Assembly (NCBI RefSeq): GCF_009649635.1
Contig: NZ_WJII01000008.1
Location: forward strand, 1 to 47,577
Direction: 5' to 3'
DNA from: Microbacterium sp. SYP-A9085
GTDB lineage: Bacteria > Actinomycetota > Actinomycetes > Actinomycetales > Microbacteriaceae
DNA length: 47,577 nt
Shown here: piece after piece, positions 25,390 through 36,045 of the stretch
How the letters are laid out: each line of letters opens with the position of its first letter
How positions within the stretch are numbered: the first letter of the stretch is position 1
Notes under the pieces: generated by a model
What the model was told of the DNA's origin: nothing
Seen by the model: only the letters and a program-made list of their open reading frames with translations
Database searches by the model: none
Made by a program: the position numbers and the translations under genes

Positions 25390-25917
25390 TCAGCTGCGAA
25401 CGGCTTCCCCTTGATCGCCCCACATCGCGAGGAATGCGGGGTCTTCCGCCGCTTGCGTCTCCTCCCTGCCCGTGGCACGACGGGCGAACGTCACCGAATC
25501 GGCGAGAGCCGCGACTGCCGCTGCGCGCTTCTGCTCACGTTCCGGCGCTTCCTGAAAGCGAGCGGTCGCGATCTCACGCCGCCTCCACACCTCCGTGCTG
25601 ATGGCGGAGAGCCGCTCTGCAAGTACCGCTGCCAACCCATCCCGCAACTCCTCTAGACTCGTGTTCGCGATGCCCAGACGGCGGTCGGACACAGAGACCT
25701 CGACCGTGCGATACCCGTTATCTGACAGACAGGTCCGTGTCTCGTTGCCGAGGATCGCCTCGATCTCCTCGCGCTGCGGCCTTCGGCTGAACACAGCCTC
25801 GACGAGATAGCGGTCGGGCGCGTCTTGCGTGAACAGCGTCGCGGGGAGAGAGCCGACGATGACCGCTCCCAGCCCGAGCACGTCATCCCTGCGCCCGGCG
25901 CTCGGCCTCGCGTTCAT
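25390..25917 (-). CDS. Hypothetical protein upstream of the desaturase
   Basis: A 175-residue soluble protein of no family known to me. The N-terminal part has a short hydrophobic stretch (LGLGAVIVGSLPATLF, about 15-30). The middle (about 36-95) is mixed, and the C-terminal part is a long charged helix-rich region (RRREIATARFQEAPEREQKR) that may form a coiled coil. The ATG at 25917 has TACCGT (25924-25929) 6 nt upstream. It is probably co-transcribed with the desaturase and is divergent from the lipid-kinase-like gene. Confidence 0.65.
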   Translation of the reverse strand: MNARPSAGRRDDVLGLGAVIVGSLPATLFTQDAPDRYLVEAVFSRRPQREEIEAILGNETRTCLSDNGYRTVEVSVSDRRLGIANTSLEELRDGLAAVLAERLSAISTEVWRRREIATARFQEAPEREQKRAAAVAALADSVTFARRATGREETQAAEDPAFLAMWGDQGEAVRS

Positions 25918-25923
25918 GATCGG

Positions 25924-25929
25924 ACGGTA
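25924..25929 (-). promoter_or_regulatory. -10 element (TACCGT), leaderless promoter of the unknown gene and desaturase
   Basis: The hexamer is identical to the -10 of the exonuclease gene and lies 6 nt from the ATG at 25917. Confidence 0.45.
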
Positions 25930-26020
25930 CGCCCCCAACCTGTATGCGCGCAGAGACTGCCGCGTGGCGGGCAGACACCACACCGCCCCACGTATCGGCG
26001 CGGGTCGCGCGAGGAGAGTC

Positions 26021-26026
26021 TAGGCT
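26021..26026 (+). promoter_or_regulatory. -10 element (TAGGCT), leaderless lipid-kinase-like gene
   Basis: The hexamer lies 6 nt from the ATG at 26033. It is the same hexamer as at the ABC ATPase (7445) and fadD (39576-39581). Confidence 0.45.
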
Positions 26027-26032
26027 TCGTGC

Positions 26033-27076
26033 ATGTCCTCGCAGACAACGGCAGGGTCGCGCGCGGCGGTCGTCTACAACCCCGTCAAGGTGTCCCTCGA
26101 TCGGTTGCGCAGTGCGGTCGGGCGGGAGGAAAACCGTCGGGGGTGGCAACCGTCGCACTGGTTCGCCACGAGGAACGAGGACGGAGGGTACGGCGCGGCT
26201 GAAGACGCGATCGCGGACGGTGCGGCGCTCATCCTCGTCGCCGGCGGCGACGGAACCGTACGTGTCGTCGTGGAGGCGGCCGAGGCCGCGGGTGCGAATG
26301 AGACCCCACTCGGCCTGCTGCCTGCGGGGACTGGGAATCTTCTTGCGCGTAGCCTCGGGCTTCCGTTGAACGATATCTCCGCTTCCGTCGCTGTTGCTTT
26401 CGGAGGCGCGACCCGCACGATCGACGTCGGCGTCGCTGAACTCGACGACGATGAAGGAGCTCGCAGACGCCACCTGTTCCTCGTGATGGCCGGCATAGGA
26501 CTGGACGCCGAGATGGCGGAGAACACCGGTGCGGTTGAGAAGCGACGACTCGGATGGTTCGCGTACGTGCGGCCCATTGCACGGTCGATCATCGCGAACC
26601 GCGTCTTCCGTCTGCACTATCGGATCGACGACGGGCGCGTTCACTCTGCTCGGGCGCACACCGTCATCGTCGGGAACTGCGGAACGCTCACCGGCGGGAT
26701 ACCCCTTCTTCCCTCCGCCGTGATCGATGACGGGCTCCTCGATGTGGTCCTGATGCGACCCAAGAACTGGTTCGGATGGGCGCGGATCGGAACGAGACTC
26801 TCGCTCCACGGCATCGCACATCGCTCGGCGTTCGGCAAGGGCCTGCTACGGCTTGCCCCGGAGATACAAGCGCTCGCCTATGCCCAGGGACGACAGTTCG
26901 ACGTACGCTTCGACGTCTCACACGGCGTAGAACTCGACGGCGACAGCTTCGGACCGGTCATACGTGCTCGGATCACGGTCCGGCACGCCGCACTTCGGAT
27001 CCATACCGAAGAAGCGATGCGGGAAAACGGGAGCGCGTTTCATGTCTGCTCGCCGCGCCGGGCCGCGGCATCCTGA
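26033..27076 (+). CDS. Diacylglycerol/lipid kinase family protein (DAGK_cat)
   Basis: A 347-residue protein with the catalytic GGDGT (71-75) and PAGTGNLLAR (97-106) motifs of diacylglycerol, sphingosine and related lipid kinases, and a C-terminal beta-rich domain. It phosphorylates a lipid hydroxyl at the membrane; the exact lipid is unknown. Base composition is clearly lower in GC than the neighbours (34 of 60 bases in the line at 26341). Its last 12 codons overlap the 3' end of the convergent SGNH gene by 37 bp, as if the frame runs out of imported DNA into native sequence. Confidence 0.85.
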   Translation: MSSQTTAGSRAAVVYNPVKVSLDRLRSAVGREENRRGWQPSHWFATRNEDGGYGAAEDAIADGAALILVAGGDGTVRVVVEAAEAAGANETPLGLLPAGTGNLLARSLGLPLNDISASVAVAFGGATRTIDVGVAELDDDEGARRRHLFLVMAGIGLDAEMAENTGAVEKRRLGWFAYVRPIARSIIANRVFRLHYRIDDGRVHSARAHTVIVGNCGTLTGGIPLLPSAVIDDGLLDVVLMRPKNWFGWARIGTRLSLHGIAHRSAFGKGLLRLAPEIQALAYAQGRQFDVRFDVSHGVELDGDSFGPVIRARITVRHAALRIHTEEAMRENGSAFHVCSPRRAAAS

Positions 27077-27900
27077 CCCGGCGCGAGCGTCGTCACGGGG
27101 AGGGGCTCCGGGCGCTTGGCCGTCACGTTGTCGCCCGAGGACTGGTGGCGCAGGCGCCGCAGCACCCACGGCACCAGATGCGTGCGCGCCCAGACGAGGT
27201 CTTCGGCGCGGGCCTCACGCCAGGTGCGCAGCGGAAGCGGGTCCGGCTGCATCGGCGTGAGATCGTTCGGCACGTTCAGGGCGCGCAGCACCATGCGCGC
27301 CACCTCGTGATGGCCCAGCGCGTTGAAGTGCAGCCGGTCGTCGGCGAAGAACCGGGGATCCTGCACGGTCTTCAGCGCCCACTGGTCGGCCACGATCCCG
27401 TCGAACTCCTCGGCCACGGCCCGCACATTCTCGTTGTAGATCGCGACCTTGCCGCGGATCGGACGGAACACCGGCGTGAACGCGGTGTCGATCCCGGTGA
27501 ACACGACGAGCGTGGCGCCGCTGCCGGCCAGCCGTGCCACCGCGTCGCGGAACACCTCGGCGACGGCATCCGGATCCGACCGCGGCCGGATCACGTCGTT
27601 GCCGCCCGCGCACAGCGTGATCAGGTCGGGCTTCAGAGCCAGCGCGGGCTCGATCTGGTCGTCCACGATCTGCCGGATGAGCTTTCCGCGCACCGCCAGG
27701 TTCGCGTACGCGAAGTCGTCGACCTGACGCGAGAGCGCCTCGGCGACCCGGTCGGCCCAGCCGCGGAACATGCCCGGGCGGGTGGGGTCGGGGTCGCCCA
27801 CCCCCTCGGTGAAGGAGTCGCCGAGGGCGACGAAGCGCCGCCAGGGGTGCGCCTGCTCGTTCGCGAGATAAGGGCCGCGATCACCCTCGGCGTCGGACAT
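27040..27900 (-). CDS. SGNH/GDSL hydrolase family protein
   Basis: A 286-residue hydrolase with block I GDSFTEG (nucleophile Ser29), block III AGGND, and block V DRLHFNALGH (catalytic Asp and His). No signal peptide is visible, so it is probably a cytoplasmic esterase or lipase-like enzyme; substrate unknown. GGGAGG lies 6 nt before the ATG at 27900 but directly abuts an in-frame ATG at 27906, so 27900 is preferred. The 3' end overlaps the lipid-kinase-like gene by 37 bp. Confidence 0.88.
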   Translation of the reverse strand: MSDAEGDRGPYLANEQAHPWRRFVALGDSFTEGVGDPDPTRPGMFRGWADRVAEALSRQVDDFAYANLAVRGKLIRQIVDDQIEPALALKPDLITLCAGGNDVIRPRSDPDAVAEVFRDAVARLAGSGATLVVFTGIDTAFTPVFRPIRGKVAIYNENVRAVAEEFDGIVADQWALKTVQDPRFFADDRLHFNALGHHEVARMVLRALNVPNDLTPMQPDPLPLRTWREARAEDLVWARTHLVPWVLRRLRHQSSGDNVTAKRPEPLPVTTLAPGQDAAARRGEQT

Positions 27901-28002
27901 CGACATCCTCCCGGTTCGTGACCGACACTCACACTAGCGCCGCACCCGGTGTCCGGCCCGTCGCTTAGGGTGGAATGTCGTCTGGCGTGGGAAGGAGACC
28001 GG

Positions 28003-29811
28003 GTGGAGGAGCAGGCCTCTCTGGGCAGCTTCGCCGCCGAACACCTTCCGCCCACCTACCCGCAGCGCGCGCCATGGGGCACCGCGCAGCGCCTGCGGGC
28101 GTGGCAGGCCGAGGCGCTGGACCTGTACTTCGGCCTGGACGGGCCGGACGGTGTCGGCAAGGGGCCGCGTGACTTCCTCGCCGCGGCGACCCCGGGCGCC
28201 GGGAAGACCACCTTCGCGCTGCGGCTGGCCAGCGAACAGCTGCGCCGCGGCGTGGTGGACCGGATCGTCGTGGTCGCCCCCACCGAGCACCTGAAAACGC
28301 AGTGGGCGGATGCCGCGGCCCGCGTGGGCATCCGCCTGGACCCCGCGTTCAGCAACCGGCACTCGGCGCCGTCGCGTCAATACCACGGCGTCGCCGTGAC
28401 CTACGCGCAGGTGGCGGTGAAGGCGTCCGTGCACCAGCGCCTGGTGCTCGAGCGGCGCACGCTCGTGATCCTCGACGAGGTGCACCACGGCGGCGACGCC
28501 CTGAGCTGGGGGGACGCGCTGCGGGAGGCGTACCAGCGCGCGACCCGCCGCCTGCTGCTCAGCGGCACGCCGTTCCGCAGCGACACCGCCCCGATCCCGT
28601 TCGTCGAGTACCACCCCGACCGGCACGGCATCCGGATCTCCCGCACGGACTACAGCTACGGGTACCGCCGGGCGCTGGAGGACGGCGTCGTGCGGCCGGT
28701 CATCTTCCTCGTGTACGCGGGTCAGATGCGCTGGCGCACGAAGACCGGCGACGAGATGGAGGCCCAGCTCGGCCAGGACAACACGAAGGACATCACCGCC
28801 CAGGCGTGGCGCACCGCGCTGGATCCGGACGGCGACTGGATCCCCGCGGTGCTCCGCTCCGCCGACCGGCGGCTGACTGAGGTCCGCGCGCAGGTGCCGG
28901 ATGCCGGGGGCCTGGTGATAGCGACGGACCAGACCGCCGCGCGCGCGTACGCCGCGATCCTGCAGGGCATCACCGGGGAGGCGCCGACCGTCGTCCTCTC
29001 CGACGAGGCGGAGGCGTCGGGTCGGATCGACTCGTTCACGAAGGACACGAGCCGCTGGATGGTGGCCGTGCGGATGGTCTCCGAGGGGGTCGACGTGCCG
29101 CGGCTCGCGGTGGGCGTCTACGCCACGAGCGCGTCCACGCCGCTGTATTTCGCGCAGGCGATCGGGCGTTTCGTGCGCGCGCGGCGCCGCGGCGAGACCG
29201 CGAGCGTCTTCCTGCCCAACGTGCCGCAGCTGCTGGCCCTCGCGAACGAGCTGGAGCGGCAGCGCGACCACGCCCTGGACCGTGAGTCCGGCGGGGACGA
29301 GTGGGATGCCGAGCAGGACCTGATGGATGCCGCGGAGCGCGAGGACAAGGCCTCGGACGCCCTCACCGAGGAGTTCAGCTACCAGGCGCTCGCCTCGTTC
29401 GCCCACTTCGACCGGGTGCTGTACGACGGGCGCGAATTCGGCCAGCTCGCCGTGCCCGGCACGCCGGAGGAGCAGGAGTTCCTGGGTCTTCCCGGACTCC
29501 TGGAGCCCGAGCACGTCCACGAGCTGCTGATGCAGCGCCAGGCGCGGCAGGGCCGGCATCGGGCCGCCCGGGAGGCGAAGGGCGGCGCGGAGCCGGTCGC
29601 GGAGGCGCCGCAAGCGCTGCACCGCACGCTGAAGGAGCAGCGGCAGGTGCTGAACAGCCTCGTCGGGCTGTACGCCCGCCAGTCCGGCGAGCCACACGCG
29701 TCCGTGCACGCCGAGCTGCGGCGGATGTGCGGCGGTCCCGCGGTCGCGCAGGCCACGGTCGCCCAGCTGCAGAAGCGCATCGAGCTGCTGCGCCGCCGCG
29801 TGCACTCGTAG
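28003..29811 (+). CDS. SF2 DEAD/DEAH-box helicase
   Basis: A 602-residue superfamily 2 helicase. Walker A is ATPGAGKTT (62-70), the DExH box DEVH is at 158-161, motif III is SGTP (187-190), and motifs V/VI lie in GVDVPRL and QAIGRFVRARR. The C-terminal 200 residues have no recognised domain and include a charged helical region. It resembles type I/III restriction and DNA-repair helicases, but no nuclease, methylase or defence partner is nearby, so it is taken as a conserved actinobacterial housekeeping helicase. GTG 28003 has AAGGAG upstream; a TAGGGT at 27966 may be the -10. Confidence 0.85.
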   Translation: MEEQASLGSFAAEHLPPTYPQRAPWGTAQRLRAWQAEALDLYFGLDGPDGVGKGPRDFLAAATPGAGKTTFALRLASEQLRRGVVDRIVVVAPTEHLKTQWADAAARVGIRLDPAFSNRHSAPSRQYHGVAVTYAQVAVKASVHQRLVLERRTLVILDEVHHGGDALSWGDALREAYQRATRRLLLSGTPFRSDTAPIPFVEYHPDRHGIRISRTDYSYGYRRALEDGVVRPVIFLVYAGQMRWRTKTGDEMEAQLGQDNTKDITAQAWRTALDPDGDWIPAVLRSADRRLTEVRAQVPDAGGLVIATDQTAARAYAAILQGITGEAPTVVLSDEAEASGRIDSFTKDTSRWMVAVRMVSEGVDVPRLAVGVYATSASTPLYFAQAIGRFVRARRRGETASVFLPNVPQLLALANELERQRDHALDRESGGDEWDAEQDLMDAAEREDKASDALTEEFSYQALASFAHFDRVLYDGREFGQLAVPGTPEEQEFLGLPGLLEPEHVHELLMQRQARQGRHRAAREAKGGAEPVAEAPQALHRTLKEQRQVLNSLVGLYARQSGEPHASVHAELRRMCGGPAVAQATVAQLQKRIELLRRRVHS

Positions 29812-29926
29812 CGCGGCGTCCGCGCGCGTTCGGATCCCCGAAATGCTGGCAATAGGGCAGAACCGCCCGGGTGCGGCATCCCGCGCCGGATAGCCTCGAG
29901 AGGTTGTCGAGATCCGGGAGTCAGCC

Positions 29927-31015
29927 ATGCCATCCACCTTCGCGCCCACCGCGCGCGACCGCCGGCGGTGGGCGCAGTACCTCGTGAACGAGCGTGCCGA
30001 GGCGCGCGTGTACCGCGAGCTCGCCGACCGCCGCTCCGGCCACGAGCAGGAGATCCTGCGTGCGCTCGCCGAGGCCGAGGGGCGGCATGAGGCGCACTGG
30101 CTGGGGCTGCTCGGCGGCGAGCCCGCGGTGCTGCCGCGGGCGTCGGCACGGACGGTGCTGCTCGGGTGGATGGCGCGTCACTTCGGCTCGATCTTCGTGC
30201 TCGCCCTCGCCCAGAACGCCGAGGGGCGTTCGCCGTACGAGACCGACCCGCACGCGACCCCCGCGATGGCCGCGGACGAGAAGGTCCACCAGGAGGTCGT
30301 CCGCGGCCTCGCCGCGCGCGGCCGCCGACGGCTCTCGGGTGGCTTCCGCGCCGCGGTCTTCGGCGCCAACGACGGCCTCGTCTCGAACCTTGCGCTCGTG
30401 ATGGGGATCGGGGCCACCGGCGTCCCCGCGCCGTTCGTCCTGATCAGCGGTGTCGCGGGGCTGCTGGCCGGGGCGCTGTCGATGGGCGCGGGGGAGTACG
30501 TCTCGGTCCGCTCGCAGCGCGAGCTGCTGGATGCCGCGGAGCCCGGCGAGTTCGCCGACGGCATTCTGCCCGACCTCGACCTGGACACGAACGAGCTCGC
30601 GCTCGTGTATCGCACGCGCGGGATGGCGCCGCAGGCCGCGATAGCGCGGGCGGAACGCGTGATCGAGCGCGCCCGCCGGGCCGAGGGGCCGGCCGCGCAC
30701 ACCGGGCCCGTGCGGGCGGGCGACGACCACGAGGTGATCGGCAGTGCCTGGCGTGCCGCTGTCTCGAGCTTCCTGTGCTTCGCGTCTGGTGCCGTCATCC
30801 CGGTGCTGCCGTGGCTGTTCGGGATGGGCGGCGTTGCGGCGGTGGTGCTCGCGCTCGTGCTCGTCGGCGTCGCCCTGCTCGGCACCGGCGCGATGGTGGG
30901 CCTGCTCTCCGGGGCGCCGCCGCTGCGCCGGGCGCTGCGGCAGCTGCTCATCGGGTTCGGTGCCGCGGCCGTCACCTACCTGCTGGGACTTGCCGTCGGC
31001 GGGGTCCTGGGGTGA
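29927..31015 (+). CDS. Ferritin-like/VIT1 fusion transporter (membrane-bound ferritin type)
   Basis: A 362-residue protein. The N-terminal ferritin-like domain (about 10-130) has Glu residues in VNERAEARVYRELA and EGRHEAHW that can bind a di-iron site. The C-terminal VIT1/CCC1 domain (about 145-362) has FGANDGLVSNLALVMG, SMGAGEYVSVRSQ and five hydrophobic helices. Such proteins export iron or manganese and protect against oxidative stress. The ATG has GGGAG upstream, and TAGCCT near 29890 may be the -10. It lies 115 bp after the helicase gene, so it probably has its own promoter. Confidence 0.88.
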   Translation: MPSTFAPTARDRRRWAQYLVNERAEARVYRELADRRSGHEQEILRALAEAEGRHEAHWLGLLGGEPAVLPRASARTVLLGWMARHFGSIFVLALAQNAEGRSPYETDPHATPAMAADEKVHQEVVRGLAARGRRRLSGGFRAAVFGANDGLVSNLALVMGIGATGVPAPFVLISGVAGLLAGALSMGAGEYVSVRSQRELLDAAEPGEFADGILPDLDLDTNELALVYRTRGMAPQAAIARAERVIERARRAEGPAAHTGPVRAGDDHEVIGSAWRAAVSSFLCFASGAVIPVLPWLFGMGGVAAVVLALVLVGVALLGTGAMVGLLSGAPPLRRALRQLLIGFGAAAVTYLLGLAVGGVLG

Positions 31016-31084
31016 CCTGCGGACCGTCCGGTCTTCGGGTGCGCTGAAGGCCCTGGCAGCACCGGGGCGTGGCAGAGTGGACCG

Positions 31085-32254
31085 GTGACGGTCTACCTGG
31101 ATCACGCGGCCAGCACCCCGCTGCGGCCCGAGGCGCGCGAGGCGTGGCTGCGGGCGACGGCGAGCTATGGCAACGCGTCGTCCATCCACCGGACCGGCCA
31201 GGACGCCCGCCGGCTCCTCGAGGAGTCCCGGGAGCGGTTGGCCGCGGTCCTGGACTGCGATCCCATCGAGGTCGTGCTGACCTCGGGCGGCACCGAGTCG
31301 GTGAACGCGGCGCTGAAGGGCCTGTGGTGGTCGCGGCCCGCCGATCGCGACGCCATCGTGCTCCCGGACGGAGAGCATCACGCCACGCTCGACACCGCGG
31401 CATGGCTGCAGAAGCACGAAGCGGCGTCCGTGCGGCCGGTCCCGCTGGACGCGCTCGGCCGGATCGAGTCGCCGGCATTCGCCGCCGCCCTGCCGGGCGC
31501 CGCGCTGGCCACCGCGCTCGCCGCCAACAACGAGGTCGGCACCGTCAACGACATCCCGGGCATTGCGGCCGCGGCGGCGGACGTCGGCGTCCCCCTGCAC
31601 GTGGACGCGGTCGCGGCGTTCGGGCACGTGCCGGTGGCGTTCCGGGCCTGGCGGGGAGGGATCCGCGGTATGCGCGGGCTGTGCGCGCTCAGCGTGTCCG
31701 CACACAAGATCGGGGGACCGGTCGGCGTGGGAGCCCTCGTGGTCGCCCGCGATGCGGCGCCGGTCGCCCTGCTGCACGGAGGCGGGCAGCAGCGCTCGCT
31801 GCGCAGCGGCACGCAGGACGTCGCCGGCGCGGCCGCGTTCGCGGTTGCGGCCGAGTGCGCCGCGGCCGAGCGCGAGGGCGAGGCCGCACGGCTGGCCGCC
31901 CTCCGCGATCGGCTGGTCGGCGGCATCCTGCAGTCCGTCTCCGAGACGGAGCTTCTCGGCGATCCGCAGGGTCGGCTGCCCGGGAACGCGCACGTGCTGT
32001 TCCACGGCGCGCTCGGCGAGACGCTGCTGTTCCTGCTCGACGAGGCGGGGATCAGCGCGTCGACGGGGTCGGCGTGCCAGGCCGGCATCCCGGAACCGTC
32101 GCACGTCGTCGTCGCGCTGGGGAGGACGCAGACGGAGGCCCGGCAGGTGCTGCGGTTCAGCCTCGGGCGCACGAGCACGGACGCCGACGTCGACACGGTC
32201 CTCGTCGCGCTGCCCGCTGCCGTCGAGCGGGCCCGGGCCGCCGCGCGGCGCTGA
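31085..32254 (+). CDS. Cysteine desulfurase (NifS/IscS type)
   Basis: A 389-residue PLP enzyme with Lys208 (SAHKIGG) as the Schiff base and Cys331 (STGSACQAG) as the persulfide carrier. The active-site loop is of the short NifS/IscS kind. It lies 19 bp before mnmA, which needs persulfide for tRNA 2-thiolation, so it is probably the MnmA sulfur donor; this pairing is common in actinobacteria. The start is GTG 31085; CAGAGT stands 6 nt upstream, a weak form of the leaderless layout. Confidence 0.9.
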   Translation: MTVYLDHAASTPLRPEAREAWLRATASYGNASSIHRTGQDARRLLEESRERLAAVLDCDPIEVVLTSGGTESVNAALKGLWWSRPADRDAIVLPDGEHHATLDTAAWLQKHEAASVRPVPLDALGRIESPAFAAALPGAALATALAANNEVGTVNDIPGIAAAAADVGVPLHVDAVAAFGHVPVAFRAWRGGIRGMRGLCALSVSAHKIGGPVGVGALVVARDAAPVALLHGGGQQRSLRSGTQDVAGAAAFAVAAECAAAEREGEAARLAALRDRLVGGILQSVSETELLGDPQGRLPGNAHVLFHGALGETLLFLLDEAGISASTGSACQAGIPEPSHVVVALGRTQTEARQVLRFSLGRTSTDADVDTVLVALPAAVERARAAARR

Positions 32255-32261
32255 CGGCTCG

Positions 32262-32267
32262 TAGACT
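32262..32267 (+). promoter_or_regulatory. -10 element (TAGACT), leaderless mnmA
   Basis: The hexamer lies 6 nt from the ATG at 32274, between the desulfurase stop and mnmA. The gene may be transcribed separately as well as by read-through. Confidence 0.45.
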
Positions 32268-32273
32268 GGACGA

Positions 32274-33371
32274 ATGCGGATCTTGGCGGCGATGAGCGGC
32301 GGCGTCGACTCCGCCGTGGCCGCCGCGAGGGCCGTCGAGGCCGGCCACGACGTCGTCGGCGTGCACCTCGCCCTGTCCCGCGCGGGCGGGACGCTGCGCA
32401 CCGGGAGCCGCGGATGCTGCACGGTCGAGGACGCGATGGACGCGCGGCGGGTCGCCGACGTCCTCGGCATCCCGTTCTACGTGTGGGACTTCTCCGAGCG
32501 GTTCCGGCATGACGTCGTCGACGACTTCATCGCGGAGTACCGGGCCGGGCGGACCCCGAACCCGTGCATGCGCTGCAATCAGAACATCAAGTTCGCCGCG
32601 CTCCTGGAGCGAGGACTCGAACTCGGCTTCGACGCCGTGTGCACCGGACACTACGCGAAGCTCGTCGACGGCACCGCGGGGCGTGAACTGCACCGCGCGT
32701 CCGAGGCCGCGAAGGACCAGTCGTACGTCCTGGGCGTGTTGACCGCCGAGCAACTCGCACATTCGTACTTCCCGCTGGGCGACACGCCATCGAAGGAGCT
32801 CGTGCGCGCCGAGGCCGAGCGGCGCGGACTCGCGGTCGCGCGCAAGCCCGACAGCTATGACATCTGCTTCATCCCCGATGGCGACACGCGCGGCTGGCTC
32901 GCCGACAAGGTGGGCGCCGCGGACGGCGATGTCGTCGACCGCGCCGGTGCCGTCGTGGGCACGCACCACGGCGCGCACGCCTACACGGTCGGGCAGCGTC
33001 GCGGCCTGCAGCTCGGGGTGCCGGCGCCCGACGGCAAGCCGCGGTTCGTGCTCGAGGTCCGCCCGGTGTCGAACACGGTCGTGGTGGGCCCCAAGGAGGC
33101 CCTCGCCACCGCCGAGATCGCCGGCGCTCGGTTCACCTGGGCGGGCCGCGCCCAGGACGAGGGTGGGTTCGACTGCGCCGTGCAGATCCGCGCCCATGCC
33201 GATCCGGTCCCCGCGCGCGCAGAGCTGGCCAGCGGCATCCTCACCGTCCGGCCCGAGCACCCGTTCGACGGCGTCGCGCCCGGGCAGACCGCCGTGCTCT
33301 ACGACGGCACCCGCGTGATCGGCCAGTTCACGATCGACAGCACGGTGTCGGCCGTTCCCGTCGGCGCCTGA
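32274..33371 (+). CDS. mnmA: tRNA-specific 2-thiouridylase
   Basis: A 365-residue N-type ATP pyrophosphatase with the P-loop SGGVDS (8-13). Cys101 (in NPCMRCN) is the nucleophile and Cys199 (in DSYDICF) the persulfide-forming residue, equivalent to Cys102 and Cys199 of E. coli MnmA. An extra Cys98 and the GCC pair at 48-49 are notable. It adds sulfur to U34 of tRNA-Lys, -Glu and -Gln. The upstream cysteine desulfurase is the likely sulfur source. A repeat-containing intergenic region separates it from ligA. Confidence 0.95.
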   Translation: MRILAAMSGGVDSAVAAARAVEAGHDVVGVHLALSRAGGTLRTGSRGCCTVEDAMDARRVADVLGIPFYVWDFSERFRHDVVDDFIAEYRAGRTPNPCMRCNQNIKFAALLERGLELGFDAVCTGHYAKLVDGTAGRELHRASEAAKDQSYVLGVLTAEQLAHSYFPLGDTPSKELVRAEAERRGLAVARKPDSYDICFIPDGDTRGWLADKVGAADGDVVDRAGAVVGTHHGAHAYTVGQRRGLQLGVPAPDGKPRFVLEVRPVSNTVVVGPKEALATAEIAGARFTWAGRAQDEGGFDCAVQIRAHADPVPARAELASGILTVRPEHPFDGVAPGQTAVLYDGTRVIGQFTIDSTVSAVPVGA

Positions 33372-33378
33372 GGCTGTC

Positions 33379-33436
33379 TCGACATTGCGCAAACGGCGAG
33401 AATATCGCCGATTGCGGGTCATGTGCGCAATCTCGG
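33379..33436. repeat. 58-bp palindromic repeat, copy A
   Basis: The outer arms TCGACATTGCGCAAA and TGTGCGCAATCTCGG match in 12 of 15 positions. The centre contains a second small hairpin, GGCGA-GAATA-TCGCC. It begins 7 bp after the mnmA stop. Confidence 0.7.
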
Positions 33437-33539
33437 CCACCTCCGACCCGCCGAGGGGCACCCGGTCGGCCATGCTTGCGAACCACGCCCAAGAGCGCCG
33501 ACGCCCGCCTCGCCAACCTGCTCGGCGCCACGCGCGCTG

Positions 33540-36024
<2,485 letters not shown>

Positions 36025-36045
36025 GGCGTCACCCCCGCAGGGCGC

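Noticed and set aside
28003..29811. Phage-defence helicase
   Set aside because: The helicase resembles restriction-type SF2 enzymes, but there is no nuclease, methylase, Zorya/Gabija-type partner or mobile gene next to it; the neighbours are housekeeping genes.
29921..32470. An 849-codon open frame on the minus strand
   Set aside because: It runs antisense through the ferritin-VIT transporter and cysteine desulfurase genes, whose motifs are complete. It is a by-product of high GC content.
33437..33539. A gene or remnant between the two 58-bp repeats
   Set aside because: No frame has a recognisable motif, a ribosome binding site or the usual -10 spacing.
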